DNA of 64,000 nt from Saprospiraceae bacterium. GTDB lineage: Bacteria; Bacteroidota; Bacteroidia; Chitinophagales; Saprospiraceae. A program made the translations under genes and the position numbers. Shown piece after piece: positions 53,107-62,416 of the stretch. How positions within the stretch are numbered: the first letter of the stretch is position 1; each line of letters begins with the position of its first letter. A model generated the notes under the pieces. The model was given only the letters and a program-made list of their open reading frames with translations, ran no database searches and had not been told where the DNA came from. Where the stretch lies: the NCBI GenBank assembly GCA_016714025.1, contig JADJOB010000002.1:1954001-2018000 (forward strand). Direction: 5' to 3'.

Positions 53107-54279
53107 ATGGATTCCAGGATTGACATCATAAAAAACTATGTTTCGACCATTCAAACACAATTGATTGAATTGCGAAGAGATTTGCATGCACATCCTGAAT
53201 TGTCGTTTCAAGAATCAAATACCTCTCTCAAAATTCAGTCTATCTTAAATCAGCTGGAAATCCCGCATACAATTGGTTGGTGTAAACATGGCATTGTCGG
53301 TGAACTACAAGGCAACAAAACATCAGATCGGGTGGTGGCTTTACGCGCTGATATGGACGCATTGCCAATTCATGAAAAAAATCAATGTTCCTATAAATCA
53401 AAGAATGAAGGGGTGATGCATGCATGCGGTCATGATGTACACATGACTTGTTTGATTGGGGCACTCAGAATTCTCAATCACAACAAAGACCTGTGGGCCG
53501 GAACAGTAAAATTTATTTTTCAACCAGCAGAAGAGAAGTTACCAGGTGGCGCTTCGATACTGATAGAAGAAGGCGTTTTAAATCAACCGGTTCCGGACTT
53601 AATTATCGGTCAACATGTGCAGCCGGGAATGGAAGTTGGAAAGATTGGAATTGGACCCGGCGCTTTTATGGCATCCTGTGATGAAATTTATATTACAGTT
53701 AAAGGAAAAGGAGGACATGCTGCACAAGCACATATGTGTATTGATCCCATCGTCATTGCGGCTCAACTCATTTTAGCCTTGCAAGCTTTTATGAATCGGG
53801 AAAAACCCGCCAACCAAGCATCCGTGCTGAGCATTGGAACCTTCCAAACCAACAGCGAAGCAACGAATATCATACCCGATGAAGTCAAACTATCCGGTAC
53901 TTTTCGCGCATTAGATGAAAATTGGAGAAAATTTGCACACCAGCGAATCAAGGACTTAGCTTTTTCAATTTGTAAAGCTTTTAATGCAACCTGCGATATA
54001 GACATTCAGATTGGATATCCCTGTTTAATCAACAATCCGGAGCTAACCGAACAATTAATTCAAATTGGAACCGACTATTTAGGTCCAGCTCAAGTTGAAC
54101 GATTGGAGTCCCGATTGACCTCTGAAGATTTTGCGTATTACTCCCGAAAGATACCGGCAGTTTTTTACAGACTGGGAGTAGGGCAGGTACCGGGTGTCCA
54201 TCGGTCTGATTTTGACATCGATGAGTCTGCAATCGCCTATGGTGCGGGAACCATGGCCTACCTGGCAATGAGTCTTTAA
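53107..54279 (+). CDS. M20 family amidohydrolase (N-acyl amino acid hydrolase-like)
   Basis: 390 residues. M20D zinc peptidase: LRRDLHAHPELSFQE, ADMDALPIHEK, MHACGHDVHMT (Cys107, His109, His112), FQPAEEKLPGGA (the catalytic Glu and zinc ligand), and a C-terminal RLTSEDFAYYSRKIPAVFYRLG segment. It removes acyl groups from amino acids or hydrolyses related amides (hippurate hydrolase type). The ATG follows the stop of the preceding gene with no gap, so translation is coupled. Confidence 0.9.
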   Translation: MDSRIDIIKNYVSTIQTQLIELRRDLHAHPELSFQESNTSLKIQSILNQLEIPHTIGWCKHGIVGELQGNKTSDRVVALRADMDALPIHEKNQCSYKSKNEGVMHACGHDVHMTCLIGALRILNHNKDLWAGTVKFIFQPAEEKLPGGASILIEEGVLNQPVPDLIIGQHVQPGMEVGKIGIGPGAFMASCDEIYITVKGKGGHAAQAHMCIDPIVIAAQLILALQAFMNREKPANQASVLSIGTFQTNSEATNIIPDEVKLSGTFRALDENWRKFAHQRIKDLAFSICKAFNATCDIDIQIGYPCLINNPELTEQLIQIGTDYLGPAQVERLESRLTSEDFAYYSRKIPAVFYRLGVGQVPGVHRSDFDIDESAIAYGAGTMAYLAMSL

Positions 54280-54479
54280 TCCGCAGTTTCTGTTTAACGG
54301 TTTGTTGAACATCAAGCCACTATGTATCTGTGTTTTTTAATATAAGGCAGGCCGGCTTTCTGAATTTATTAGAAGGGTTAAATTACATATAAAATAATTT
54401 ACTAATTTGTAACTAAATATCAGACAGTATGTTATTTTTGTCTTTCCTTAGTTATTGAACTTATAATTACAGTTTTTGC
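54280..54479 (+). other. 200-base intergenic stretch ahead of the response regulator
   Basis: No gene seen. It contains the promoter described separately; no obvious terminator for the M20 gene. Confidence 0.4.
54406..54440 (+). promoter_or_regulatory. Promoter of the NtrC-type regulator
   Basis: TTTG at 54406-54409 and TATTTTTG at 54433-54440, separated by 23 bases (slightly longer than the usual 19-21). Leader about 36 bases. Confidence 0.5.
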
Positions 54480-55751
54480 ATGGCGAGAATCCTTATTGTA
54501 GACGACGAACAGGCAATCCGAAGAGCGCTTAAGGATATATTAATCCTTGAGAAGTATGAGGTTGAAGAAGCGATTGATGGCTTAGACTGTCTCGTAAAGC
54601 TTAAACAAAAGGAGTTTGATGTAATCATCCTGGATATTAAAATGCCCAAGATGGATGGAATGGAAGCCCTTGATAAAATCCAGCTTCTGGTTCCAGATAC
54701 CCCTGTAGTTATGATCAGTGGACATGCTACTATTGACACAGCGGTAGAAGCAGTAAAGAAAGGTGCATTTGATTTTATTTCTAAACCACCCGACTTAAAT
54801 CGCCTGTTAATTACGATTCGCAATGCCATTGATAAGTCCTCTTTGATCACAGAAAAGAAGGTTTTACAGAAAAAGGTATCAAAGATTAAAATTCAGGAAA
54901 TCGTTGGAGAATCCAAACAAATCATGAAAGTTCGAGAAACCATTGATTTAGTTGGACCCACAGAAGCCAGAGTTTTAGTAACGGGCCCTAATGGTACCGG
55001 TAAAGAGTTGGTTGCAAGATGGATTCATGAGAAAAGCAATCGGAATACGGGAAGCATTGTAGAAGTTAACTGTGCTGCCATTCCGTCTGAATTAATAGAA
55101 AGCGAGTTATTTGGTCACGAGAAAGGTTCGTTTACTTCAGCGATTAAACAACGACTGGGTAAATTTGAATTAGCCAATGGGGGAACCTTGTTTTTAGATG
55201 AAGTAGGGGATATGAGTCTATCTGCTCAAGCGAAAGTGTTGCGCGCCCTTCAGGAAAACAAAATTACCCGTGTTGGAGGCGATAAAGAAATTTCTGTAGA
55301 TGTGCGGGTAATTGCCGCAACCAATAAAGATCTTCGGGAAGAAATTGCAAGAGGCCGGTTTCGGGAAGATTTGTACCATCGATTAGCTGTAATAATAATA
55401 GAAGTACCATCATTAAATGATCGTAAAGACGATATCCCTGTTTTGGTTGATCATTTTGTAGAACATATTTGTTATGAATACGGAATGCCTGTCAGGAAAG
55501 TAGATGATGCCGCAATTGAAGAATTACAAAAATACAATTGGACAGGTAACATCCGGGAATTGCGAAATGTCATTGAGCGATTGATCATTTTATCAAAAAC
55601 TAAAATTACACGCAAGGATGTATTGGATTTTGTAATTCCTGCTAGCCAGCGAAATTATCGATACAAAGAGCTGTTTGAACAATTTGATAATTTCCAGGAA
55701 TTAAACGATTTTATAAAAAGAGAATTCACAGCGTTTAAAACGCCAGTTTAA
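54480..55751 (+). CDS. NtrC-type response regulator lacking the C-terminal DNA-binding domain
   Basis: 423 residues. Receiver domain with acidic pocket VDDE (8-10), phospho-Asp52 in ILDIKMPKMDG and Lys102. The AAA+ domain has Walker A GPNGTGKE (169-176), the loop that contacts sigma-54 as GSFTSA (216-221) instead of GAFTGA, Walker B LFLDE (237-241) and the sensor/arginine region RFREDLYHRLAV. The protein ends 19 residues after YKELFEQFDNFQE, where other members continue with a Fis-type helix-turn-helix. No such sequence lies in any frame in the 65 bases between the stop and the next gene. It may act without binding DNA or have lost the function. Confidence 0.85.
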   Translation: MARILIVDDEQAIRRALKDILILEKYEVEEAIDGLDCLVKLKQKEFDVIILDIKMPKMDGMEALDKIQLLVPDTPVVMISGHATIDTAVEAVKKGAFDFISKPPDLNRLLITIRNAIDKSSLITEKKVLQKKVSKIKIQEIVGESKQIMKVRETIDLVGPTEARVLVTGPNGTGKELVARWIHEKSNRNTGSIVEVNCAAIPSELIESELFGHEKGSFTSAIKQRLGKFELANGGTLFLDEVGDMSLSAQAKVLRALQENKITRVGGDKEISVDVRVIAATNKDLREEIARGRFREDLYHRLAVIIIEVPSLNDRKDDIPVLVDHFVEHICYEYGMPVRKVDDAAIEELQKYNWTGNIRELRNVIERLIILSKTKITRKDVLDFVIPASQRNYRYKELFEQFDNFQELNDFIKREFTAFKTPV

Positions 55752-55774
55752 TAATAATACCATGAATATTTTCT

Positions 55775-55810
55775 AAAGCCTGTCTATCCTAATTGGAGAC
55801 AGGCTTTTTT
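55775..55810 (+). terminator. Intrinsic terminator of the NtrC-type regulator
   Basis: AAAGCCTGTCT pairs perfectly with AGACAGGCTTT (11 bp) around an 11-base loop, followed by T to 55810. It starts 24 bases after the stop and ends 16 bases before the LOG-family ATG. Confidence 0.88.
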
Positions 55811-55826
55811 ATCTAAAGCCTATTTT

Positions 55827-56522
55827 ATGAAAACACAAAAACAATGGTCGCAAATTAAAGGAGAAAACAGTTGGACTATGTTTAAGGTATTGGCAGAGTT
55901 TGTAGACGGATTTGAAACCTTAAATCGAATTGGCCCCTGTGTTTCTATTTTTGGTTCGGCCCGGGTTCGTGAAGACAATCCACATTACCAATTGGCAATG
56001 GCAGTAGCAGCGCGTTTGGTTGAAGAAGGTTTTGGTGTGATTACCGGAGGGGGACCTGGAATCATGGAAGCCGCTAATAAAGGCGCTTTTATTAATAAAG
56101 GGGTTTCAGTTGGTTTAAATATTCATTTGCCATTCGAACAATCAAACAATACATACATTGACTTTGACAAAAATTTACATCACCGGTATTTTTTTGTACG
56201 AAAGGTGATGTTTGTAAAATACTCTCAGGCGTTTATCGCCATGCCCGGAGGATTTGGTACGCTGGATGAATTGTTTGAAGTATTAACCCTCACGCAAACC
56301 CATCGCATCAATAAAGTGCCCATCATTTTAGTAGGAAAAACATTTTGGGAGCCTCTGAAGAAATGGATCGTAGAGGTCATGGTAAACACCTATCAATATG
56401 TAAGTCCCGAAGATCTTGATCTGATGCCTATTGTAGATACACCAGAGGAAGTGGTTTCGCAAATATTAAGTTATTATGAAGGGGATAGTTCAAAAGGATT
56501 GAGGCCTACATTTGAATTGTAA
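55827..56522 (+). CDS. LOG-family protein (cytokinin-type nucleotide phosphoribohydrolase-like)
   Basis: 231 residues. Rossmann-like fold with ITGGGPGIMEAANKGAF (72-88) and the PGGFGTLDELFE signature. LOG proteins hydrolyse nucleoside 5'-monophosphates to release the base and ribose 5-phosphate. It starts 16 bases after a strong terminator; I see no clear TAnnTTTG box in that space, so its promoter is not resolved. It converges on the porin-like gene. Confidence 0.88.
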   Translation: MKTQKQWSQIKGENSWTMFKVLAEFVDGFETLNRIGPCVSIFGSARVREDNPHYQLAMAVAARLVEEGFGVITGGGPGIMEAANKGAFINKGVSVGLNIHLPFEQSNNTYIDFDKNLHHRYFFVRKVMFVKYSQAFIAMPGGFGTLDELFEVLTLTQTHRINKVPIILVGKTFWEPLKKWIVEVMVNTYQYVSPEDLDLMPIVDTPEEVVSQILSYYEGDSSKGLRPTFEL

Positions 56523-56537
56523 ATCCAGTTACACAAT

Positions 56538-58424
56538 TCAGTTTTGAAATTTCCAGGTAATTCCAAAACGAAAATAAAAATCATATACCGGGTAGTTTTT
56601 TACAAGACTTGGACGTTTTTCATTCCAAAAGGAATCTAATTGGTCTGCATATAAACTCAATTTAAAATCCGAAATATTGAAATGCATGTACAGTCCCATG
56701 GTATATAAAAAATCATTGCTAAGATTGGAACTATAAAACGATTGCAGAATCGGATTGAAGTTAAATTTATAATCAAATTGATAGAGTTTAAACTGCAAGC
56801 CAAATTCAGATTGGACAATTTTTTTAAAAATATGCTGATTGTAACTAATTGTATGATCAGAATGCCATCCATTTAAATGAGCGGGATCCGGTTGATAAGA
56901 TTCTAAATAAAATTGATTATGGGTATTCCACTTTCTTGCATTGAAATTTAAATGCAACTGTAAGGCGGTCTTAGCTATCGAAGAACCCGTTTTTGGATGA
57001 GCCGTGCTATCAAAATAAACAAAATTCGAATAATTCGAAAATTTCAAATCAAATCCTGCGTTCAGGAAACCTTTACTTGTCAGTTTCAATTGTGCAGCCC
57101 ATTCTGTAATAAAAGGACTTGAGTTGGCTAGCTCCCAAAAATAGGATTTATTTAAATTTAAATAGCTGAAGCTATAAGGGATCGGACTTTGCGTATGCAT
57201 TGCGCTCAATTGTCCGCTTAACCATTTGGTTTGAATTAGTTCTGATGAAACGCTTGCATTCAATCCTATTTTATCATCAAAATAGATAGCGGAAAGTTTG
57301 GTATTAATTGCACTGCGACTTTTAAATTTAAGTTGATTAATAAAAGAAATTGCTGTGACCACTTTCTGTTGATTCAAGCTATCATGATCCATGTTATTTA
57401 AATCTAATTGATATTCAACGGAAGACTGAATGTTTGGGTGATTGATTAGCTCCAGATTTATTTTTTGACTGATTAATTTAGCATGTAAATAATTTTGAAT
57501 AGTAAAGCTGTCAACATAAAAATAGTTATAAAGTATGGAATCAAGCGGCTTACCGTTATCCCGATAGTTAAAGGAGAATAGACTATAAAATCCGGTGTAA
57601 CGAATTCCAGGATTAATGAGTTTGTTGGATTTTGAAAAACGATATTGCAGATTTAACAATACAGATCGTTCGAATTGTAAGGTTTTTGCTTTACTGTTAT
57701 TTACGGGCACAGATTCTCGCACCCTGAAATTAGGGTCGAGCAAGAAGCTGTCGTTTACAATTCCCCAGTGATCTTGTGAACCATGCCGCTCATCAGAAAA
57801 TACCAGACTGCTTGAAAACGATTCTTTTAGGTTTTTATAAAAAATACCTGTATTGAACAAGGTGTTTTCTTGTGCACCGAAGGCAAAGATTCCTTTGTTT
57901 TGTTGACGATTGTATGAAAAATTCCAAATAACTTGATTTCTAAATCGAGATGCAAATATTAAATGCAAGTCATAATTATCCTGAAAGCTGGCTTGTGAGT
58001 TCGTAAAAGAACGTCCCCTTTGAAGTTCGATTTCTGATATCGCTTTATTGGGTGAAATAAATCGATAGTTTTCTATTGCCTGATTGTCAAACCGGAGTCC
58101 ATGAAGTCCATGATCCCAAAGTCTGTGACCAAAAGCTTGTGTTGGATTCCAGAAACGTGCAGGGTGGGGCATGTTTAATTTTATTCCGGGCAACTTATTT
58201 TCCTGCAATAAATAATCGGAAATACTATCCATTGTTTTGATTTCAAAAGCATTGACAGCATCAAATTCAATAATTTCTAATTTGATTTTATTGATACTAT
58301 CCAATGTTAGTTTCTTAAGCGAATCTACTTCTGTCTGGGCAGTAGCCTGTTGGAAGCAAAAGGAATAAATACCGATAAATCCTATCAGGCAATTTAATAG
58401 TTTGCTATTTCCATTTAAATTCAA
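56538..58424 (-). CDS. Putative porin (Bacteroidota outer-membrane beta-barrel)
   Basis: 628 residues. A signal peptide ends near QQATAQT. The rest has the alternating aromatic/polar pattern of a large beta barrel with a C-terminal strand ending in FRFGITWKFQN. Segments such as HPARFWNPTQAFGHRLWDHG, NYRFISPNKAISEIEL and FASRFRNQVIWNFSYNR resemble the Bacteroidota putative porin family (Porin_10). Substrate unknown. It lies 18 bases downstream of the anchor-B gene on the same strand, so they probably share a transcript. Confidence 0.75.
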   Translation of the reverse strand: MNLNGNSKLLNCLIGFIGIYSFCFQQATAQTEVDSLKKLTLDSINKIKLEIIEFDAVNAFEIKTMDSISDYLLQENKLPGIKLNMPHPARFWNPTQAFGHRLWDHGLHGLRFDNQAIENYRFISPNKAISEIELQRGRSFTNSQASFQDNYDLHLIFASRFRNQVIWNFSYNRQQNKGIFAFGAQENTLFNTGIFYKNLKESFSSSLVFSDERHGSQDHWGIVNDSFLLDPNFRVRESVPVNNSKAKTLQFERSVLLNLQYRFSKSNKLINPGIRYTGFYSLFSFNYRDNGKPLDSILYNYFYVDSFTIQNYLHAKLISQKINLELINHPNIQSSVEYQLDLNNMDHDSLNQQKVVTAISFINQLKFKSRSAINTKLSAIYFDDKIGLNASVSSELIQTKWLSGQLSAMHTQSPIPYSFSYLNLNKSYFWELANSSPFITEWAAQLKLTSKGFLNAGFDLKFSNYSNFVYFDSTAHPKTGSSIAKTALQLHLNFNARKWNTHNQFYLESYQPDPAHLNGWHSDHTISYNQHIFKKIVQSEFGLQFKLYQFDYKFNFNPILQSFYSSNLSNDFLYTMGLYMHFNISDFKLSLYADQLDSFWNEKRPSLVKNYPVYDFYFRFGITWKFQN

Positions 58425-58442
58425 TAAACAGAATTAAAACGG

Positions 58443-59867
58443 TTAATGATGAATTTTACTGAGAGAAGTAACAACCTGTCTGTGATCTGAAGTAATGAGT
58501 TTCAACCAATAATATCCAATTGGCAGGTCATCCAATTTAATTTGGAGTGAATTGCTATGATTTTCAATTTTAGAAGATTCTATGAATACTCCTCTTGCGT
58601 CAAAAATTTGGCATTCCTGAAAATTCAAGTTTAAATCTGTTTCAATATTCACAATATGGCTTGCAGGATTTGGATACAGTTTAACAGATCCATTTAGTAT
58701 CCCATCAGAAGTGCCAACCGGATTGCATGAATAAACAGCATTACAGGGTTTTTCAACGCCTTCAACGACAAAGAGACCATTTTGCATGTCAGCCACAACA
58801 ATATTTCCAGAAGGTAGATATGGATAATTTCCCCAGGAACCTTTATAACTTAAGTTATTGGGTAAGGTGGAAGTTGGATAATAAGCTTCTAATTTAGGTT
58901 TGGAAGGATTTTTAATATTATATACCTGAAGTCCGTCGTAATAATAAGATACATACGCGTAATCACATGAAACCAAGGGATTATGAGGAATGGCAATCGC
59001 TGTATCTTTTGAGGGAAACATGAGCGAAACAACATTTCCATTTGCAATATCTGAAAGATCAAATACTTTTAGCGGCAGCCCGTGATTTTCATCTGCCATG
59101 ACATAGGTTTTTCCATCGGGTGTAAGCCAACCAGAATGATTGTAACCTGAGTTTGGATATTCATTTGGTTTTAATGTCAGGATGGGTTTTGGATTAGAAG
59201 CATCAGAAAAATCCATTATTGCTAAGCCTGAAGGTCCACAATTTAAATATACCGTATCGTTGCGCGCGTATGCATCGTGTACATGCGAAGCAGTGATGTC
59301 TCCAAATTTATTATAATGACCTATGAATTTAGGTTTTTCCGGATTAATGATGTCATAAAGTCCTAATGCAAAAAATCCATCTTTATTACTTTCAGAACAG
59401 GTATAAAGTCTTGCTTTTGGAATATCAATAAAAATATTGTGTACGCGTACCATGAATTCTCTTGAGTCATACACTACGATCGCGGTATCAGGTAAATTTG
59501 AAATATCTATGATTTGGAGACTGCTGCTGCCTTCATCACAAACTGCATAGAGGTAACAACGGTAATCATCGTAGTCTCTGTGAATTACATCGGGCCCATT
59601 AAAAGCTCCGGGAATTAAATAGCGTTCAAACAAATTTTTTGGATCGCTTACGTCAATGATGTGTGTACCGGAAGTTGAACCAATTACTCCATATTCATGT
59701 CCATTTACCCAAAAACCCCAGGCTTCATTAAAAGCATTATCATATGCAGCGGAGCCGACTACTTTTGGATCTCGCCAATGACCAAGTAAATTTAATTTTT
59801 TCGGTTGGGCATTTAAATTAATAAATGAAAAGCAAATTAAAAAGTACAGGAATGCATGTTGATTCAT
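58443..59867 (-). CDS. Choice-of-anchor-B LVIVD-repeat protein with T9SS sorting domain
   Basis: 474 residues. A signal peptide (to about NLNAQ) is followed by a beta-propeller-like domain with repeated VIDISD-type segments (HIIDVSDPKN, LQIIDISNLP, LAIMDFSDASNPK, LKVFDLSDIA) known from choice-of-anchor-B proteins, and a C-terminal type A sorting domain (VKLYPNPASHIVNIE, GYYWLKLI). It is thus exported by SecY and then the T9SS whose genes lie at 35.7-43.5 kb, and held at the cell surface. Role unknown. It starts 3 bases after fabI. Confidence 0.85.
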   Translation of the reverse strand: MNQHAFLYFLICFSFINLNAQPKKLNLLGHWRDPKVVGSAAYDNAFNEAWGFWVNGHEYGVIGSTSGTHIIDVSDPKNLFERYLIPGAFNGPDVIHRDYDDYRCYLYAVCDEGSSSLQIIDISNLPDTAIVVYDSREFMVRVHNIFIDIPKARLYTCSESNKDGFFALGLYDIINPEKPKFIGHYNKFGDITASHVHDAYARNDTVYLNCGPSGLAIMDFSDASNPKPILTLKPNEYPNSGYNHSGWLTPDGKTYVMADENHGLPLKVFDLSDIANGNVVSLMFPSKDTAIAIPHNPLVSCDYAYVSYYYDGLQVYNIKNPSKPKLEAYYPTSTLPNNLSYKGSWGNYPYLPSGNIVVADMQNGLFVVEGVEKPCNAVYSCNPVGTSDGILNGSVKLYPNPASHIVNIETDLNLNFQECQIFDARGVFIESSKIENHSNSLQIKLDDLPIGYYWLKLITSDHRQVVTSLSKIHH

Positions 59868-59870
59868 GAA

Positions 59871-60674
59871 TTATAAGTTTAATACAGCAGGATTCATTCC
59901 CATAGTGGAAAAGCCTCCATCGTGATATAAATTTTGCATAGTAACCATTTTCGTTAAATCGGAAAACATGGCTACACAATAATCTCCGCAGGCATCTGCA
60001 GATGCATTGCCCAATGGACTCATTTTATCTGCATAATCATAAAATTCTTTAAATCCCTTCACACCAGATCCTGCAGTGGTCCAGGTTGGGGATTGTGAAA
60101 TGGTATTGACCCGTACCTTTTTTAAGGTTCCAAAGTGATACCCAAAACTTCTGGCAAACGATTCCAACAATGCTTTGGATTCAGCCATTTCTCCGTAATC
60201 AGGAAATACACGTTGCGCAGCAATATAGGTCAAAGCTAAAATTGAACCACCATCAGCGATCGCATCCAATTTTAATGCAGACTGCATCAATTTATGAAAT
60301 GAAATTGCTGAAATGTCGAAGGTCTTTTGCATGAAATCATAATTGGTATCGGTATAATGTTTTCCCTTCCGGACATTTAAAGACATACCAATTGAATGAA
60401 GGATAAAATCAATTTTTCCTCCTAAAATTTCGGTTGATTTCTTTAATAAATTTTCCAGATCCTCCACAGAAGTTGCATCTGCTCCAATGAGTTCGGCATT
60501 GAGTTTTTCAGACAATTCCATGATTTTACCCATCCTCAGGGCAACCGGTGCATTTGTAAGGGTTATTTTAGCACCTTGTGAAACACATTTTTCGGCAACA
60601 TGCCAGGCAATGGATTGCTCATCCAGGGCTCCAAAAATAATTCCTCGTTTATTTGCTAGTAATTGATTTGACAT
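59871..60674 (-). CDS. fabI: Enoyl-[acyl-carrier-protein] reductase FabI
   Basis: 267 residues from ATG 60674. Last step of the fatty-acid elongation cycle, NAD(P)H-dependent. SDR fold with the start segment NKRGIIFGALDEQSIAW, the HSIGMS strand loop, and the catalytic Tyr150, Tyr160 and Lys167 (Y-x6-K) in VFPDYGEMAESKALLE. The C-terminal TISQSPTWTTAGSGVKGF is the Bacteroidota form. The frame begins with a TTG at 60692, inside the candidate promoter box, so ATG 60674 was chosen. Confidence 0.95.
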   Translation of the reverse strand: MSNQLLANKRGIIFGALDEQSIAWHVAEKCVSQGAKITLTNAPVALRMGKIMELSEKLNAELIGADATSVEDLENLLKKSTEILGGKIDFILHSIGMSLNVRKGKHYTDTNYDFMQKTFDISAISFHKLMQSALKLDAIADGGSILALTYIAAQRVFPDYGEMAESKALLESFARSFGYHFGTLKKVRVNTISQSPTWTTAGSGVKGFKEFYDYADKMSPLGNASADACGDYCVAMFSDLTKMVTMQNLYHDGGFSTMGMNPAVLNL

Positions 60675-60689
60675 AAGGGGTATTTTCAG

Positions 60690-60697
60690 CAAAATTA
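60690..60697 (-). promoter_or_regulatory. -7 promoter element for fabI
   Basis: Minus strand reads TAATTTTG, exact TAnnTTTG. Start near 60686 gives a leader of about 12 bases and fixes the fabI start at 60674. Confidence 0.45.
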
Positions 60698-60757
60698 CAT
60701 TGGATCTCCTTAGGAAGGACCTAAATTATAGAGACCCGGTGTTAATTATTTAAGAAC

Positions 60758-62407
60758 TTAAAGACCAATCAATTCAGTGGCATTTATTAGAGCAGCTTTG
60801 GTGGGGGGCTCGCCACTCAGCATTTTAGCTAATTCATGGAGCCGTTCGTCCTTATTGAGCTTCCGGATATTAGTTACCGTGTCGTTTTTAGTATGTTCTT
60901 TAAATACATAATAGTGTTGATTTGCTCTGGATGCAACCTGTGGCGAATGGGTGATGCAAATTAATTGGTGTGTCAGAGCCATACTTTTCAGGATATTGCC
61001 CATTTGAAGAGCTATTTGTCCTGAAACTCCGGTATCAATTTCATCAAAAATCATACAAGCTCCGTCGTTTTTTGTCGCCACCAGGGATTTTACCGCAAGG
61101 TTAAAGCGTGCAAGTTCGCCACCTGAAGCCTGGTCTTTTAATGGTCGTAAGACACCGCCTTTGTTGGCACAAAATAAGAAGTCAATCTGATCCATTCCCT
61201 GGGCATTAAGCACTTCATTTTGTTGTAATTGAATGTCAACGCGCGCATTGACCATCCCAAGGCTTATCAATAATTTCTGGATGTTGCTTACCAAACCGGG
61301 AATTGCAGCAATTCGTTTCTTTGAAATGCCTTGCGCGTCTTTTGTAAGTTGATTTTGTAATTGGTCTATTTCTTGTTGAAGTTTGATTAAATTTTCATCC
61401 GACATGGAAAGTTGGCTCAATTTGAATTCCAACTGATCTTTTAATTGGATTAATTCGATTTCTGTCTGGACTCGGTGTTTTTTTAACAATCGGTTGAGTT
61501 GATCCAGACGATGATTAATTTCTGTGATTCGTTCCGGACTCAATTCAGTTTGATCAGCAATGGATTCTAATTCCATACTGAGATCTTTTAATTCCGTTCG
61601 AACGCTATCCAATCGTTCGTAAATTGATTTTAAATTGGCATTGACCTGAAGATTCTTTAACAGGGAAATGCCCGTCTGGGTTTGATCCAACAGGCCCTGG
61701 TCTCCTTGAATAAGCTCAAAAACCTGCATGCAATTGGTTTTAATCTCCTCTGCTTTGGTAACGAGTTTCAATTCATTTTCAAGTGTTTCAAGTTCATTTT
61801 CTTTCAATTGTGCAGCCTGTAATTCGTTCCATTGAAATTCAATGAATTCTTTTTCAAGCATTCCGGATTTTAGGGATTCTGCTTGTTGTGTATATAAATT
61901 TTTCAAGCTTTGAAATTGCTTGAATTTAATTTCATAGTTAGAAACAGCGTCTGTCAAATCTGCATATTTATCTAAAGATTCCATTTGAAAAGATCGGTCA
62001 AACAAATCCAAATGATCAAATTGTTGATGAATGCTTAATAAAAATGGAGCGATTGATTGGATCACCGTTAACAATACCGGACTGTCATTAATAAACGAGC
62101 GGGTTTTTCCAGTCGGTAAAATTTCACGTCTTAATATTAGTGTATTTTGATTTTCAAGTTCGAAGCGATCGTTTAATTGCAATAAAAGTTCGTTGCTGAT
62201 TTGAAACTCAGCTTCTATGATGCATTTTAGTTCATTATTTTTTAAATCTTTAACATCCGAACGGTTACCAAGAACCAGTTGTAAAGCGCCAATAATAATA
62301 GATTTACCGGCACCGGTTTCTCCGGTCATTGCAGTAAATCCGTTTTCCCAATTCATTTGCAATTGGTCAATGATGGCATAATTTTTAATCGAAAGACTGG
62401 TCAGCAT
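60758..62407 (-). CDS. recN: DNA repair protein RecN
   Basis: 549 residues. SMC-like ATPase of double-strand break repair. Walker A GETGAGKS (29-36), a coiled-coil middle of about 350 residues broken by a hinge, the signature SGGELARFNLAVKSL, Walker B MIFDEIDTGVSGQIA and a C-terminal part with CITHSPQVAS. It starts 9 bases downstream of the TPR gene and lies 83 bases upstream of fabI. Confidence 0.95.
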   Translation of the reverse strand: MLTSLSIKNYAIIDQLQMNWENGFTAMTGETGAGKSIIIGALQLVLGNRSDVKDLKNNELKCIIEAEFQISNELLLQLNDRFELENQNTLILRREILPTGKTRSFINDSPVLLTVIQSIAPFLLSIHQQFDHLDLFDRSFQMESLDKYADLTDAVSNYEIKFKQFQSLKNLYTQQAESLKSGMLEKEFIEFQWNELQAAQLKENELETLENELKLVTKAEEIKTNCMQVFELIQGDQGLLDQTQTGISLLKNLQVNANLKSIYERLDSVRTELKDLSMELESIADQTELSPERITEINHRLDQLNRLLKKHRVQTEIELIQLKDQLEFKLSQLSMSDENLIKLQQEIDQLQNQLTKDAQGISKKRIAAIPGLVSNIQKLLISLGMVNARVDIQLQQNEVLNAQGMDQIDFLFCANKGGVLRPLKDQASGGELARFNLAVKSLVATKNDGACMIFDEIDTGVSGQIALQMGNILKSMALTHQLICITHSPQVASRANQHYYVFKEHTKNDTVTNIRKLNKDERLHELAKMLSGEPPTKAALINATELIGL

Positions 62408-62416
62408 CAGATCAAA

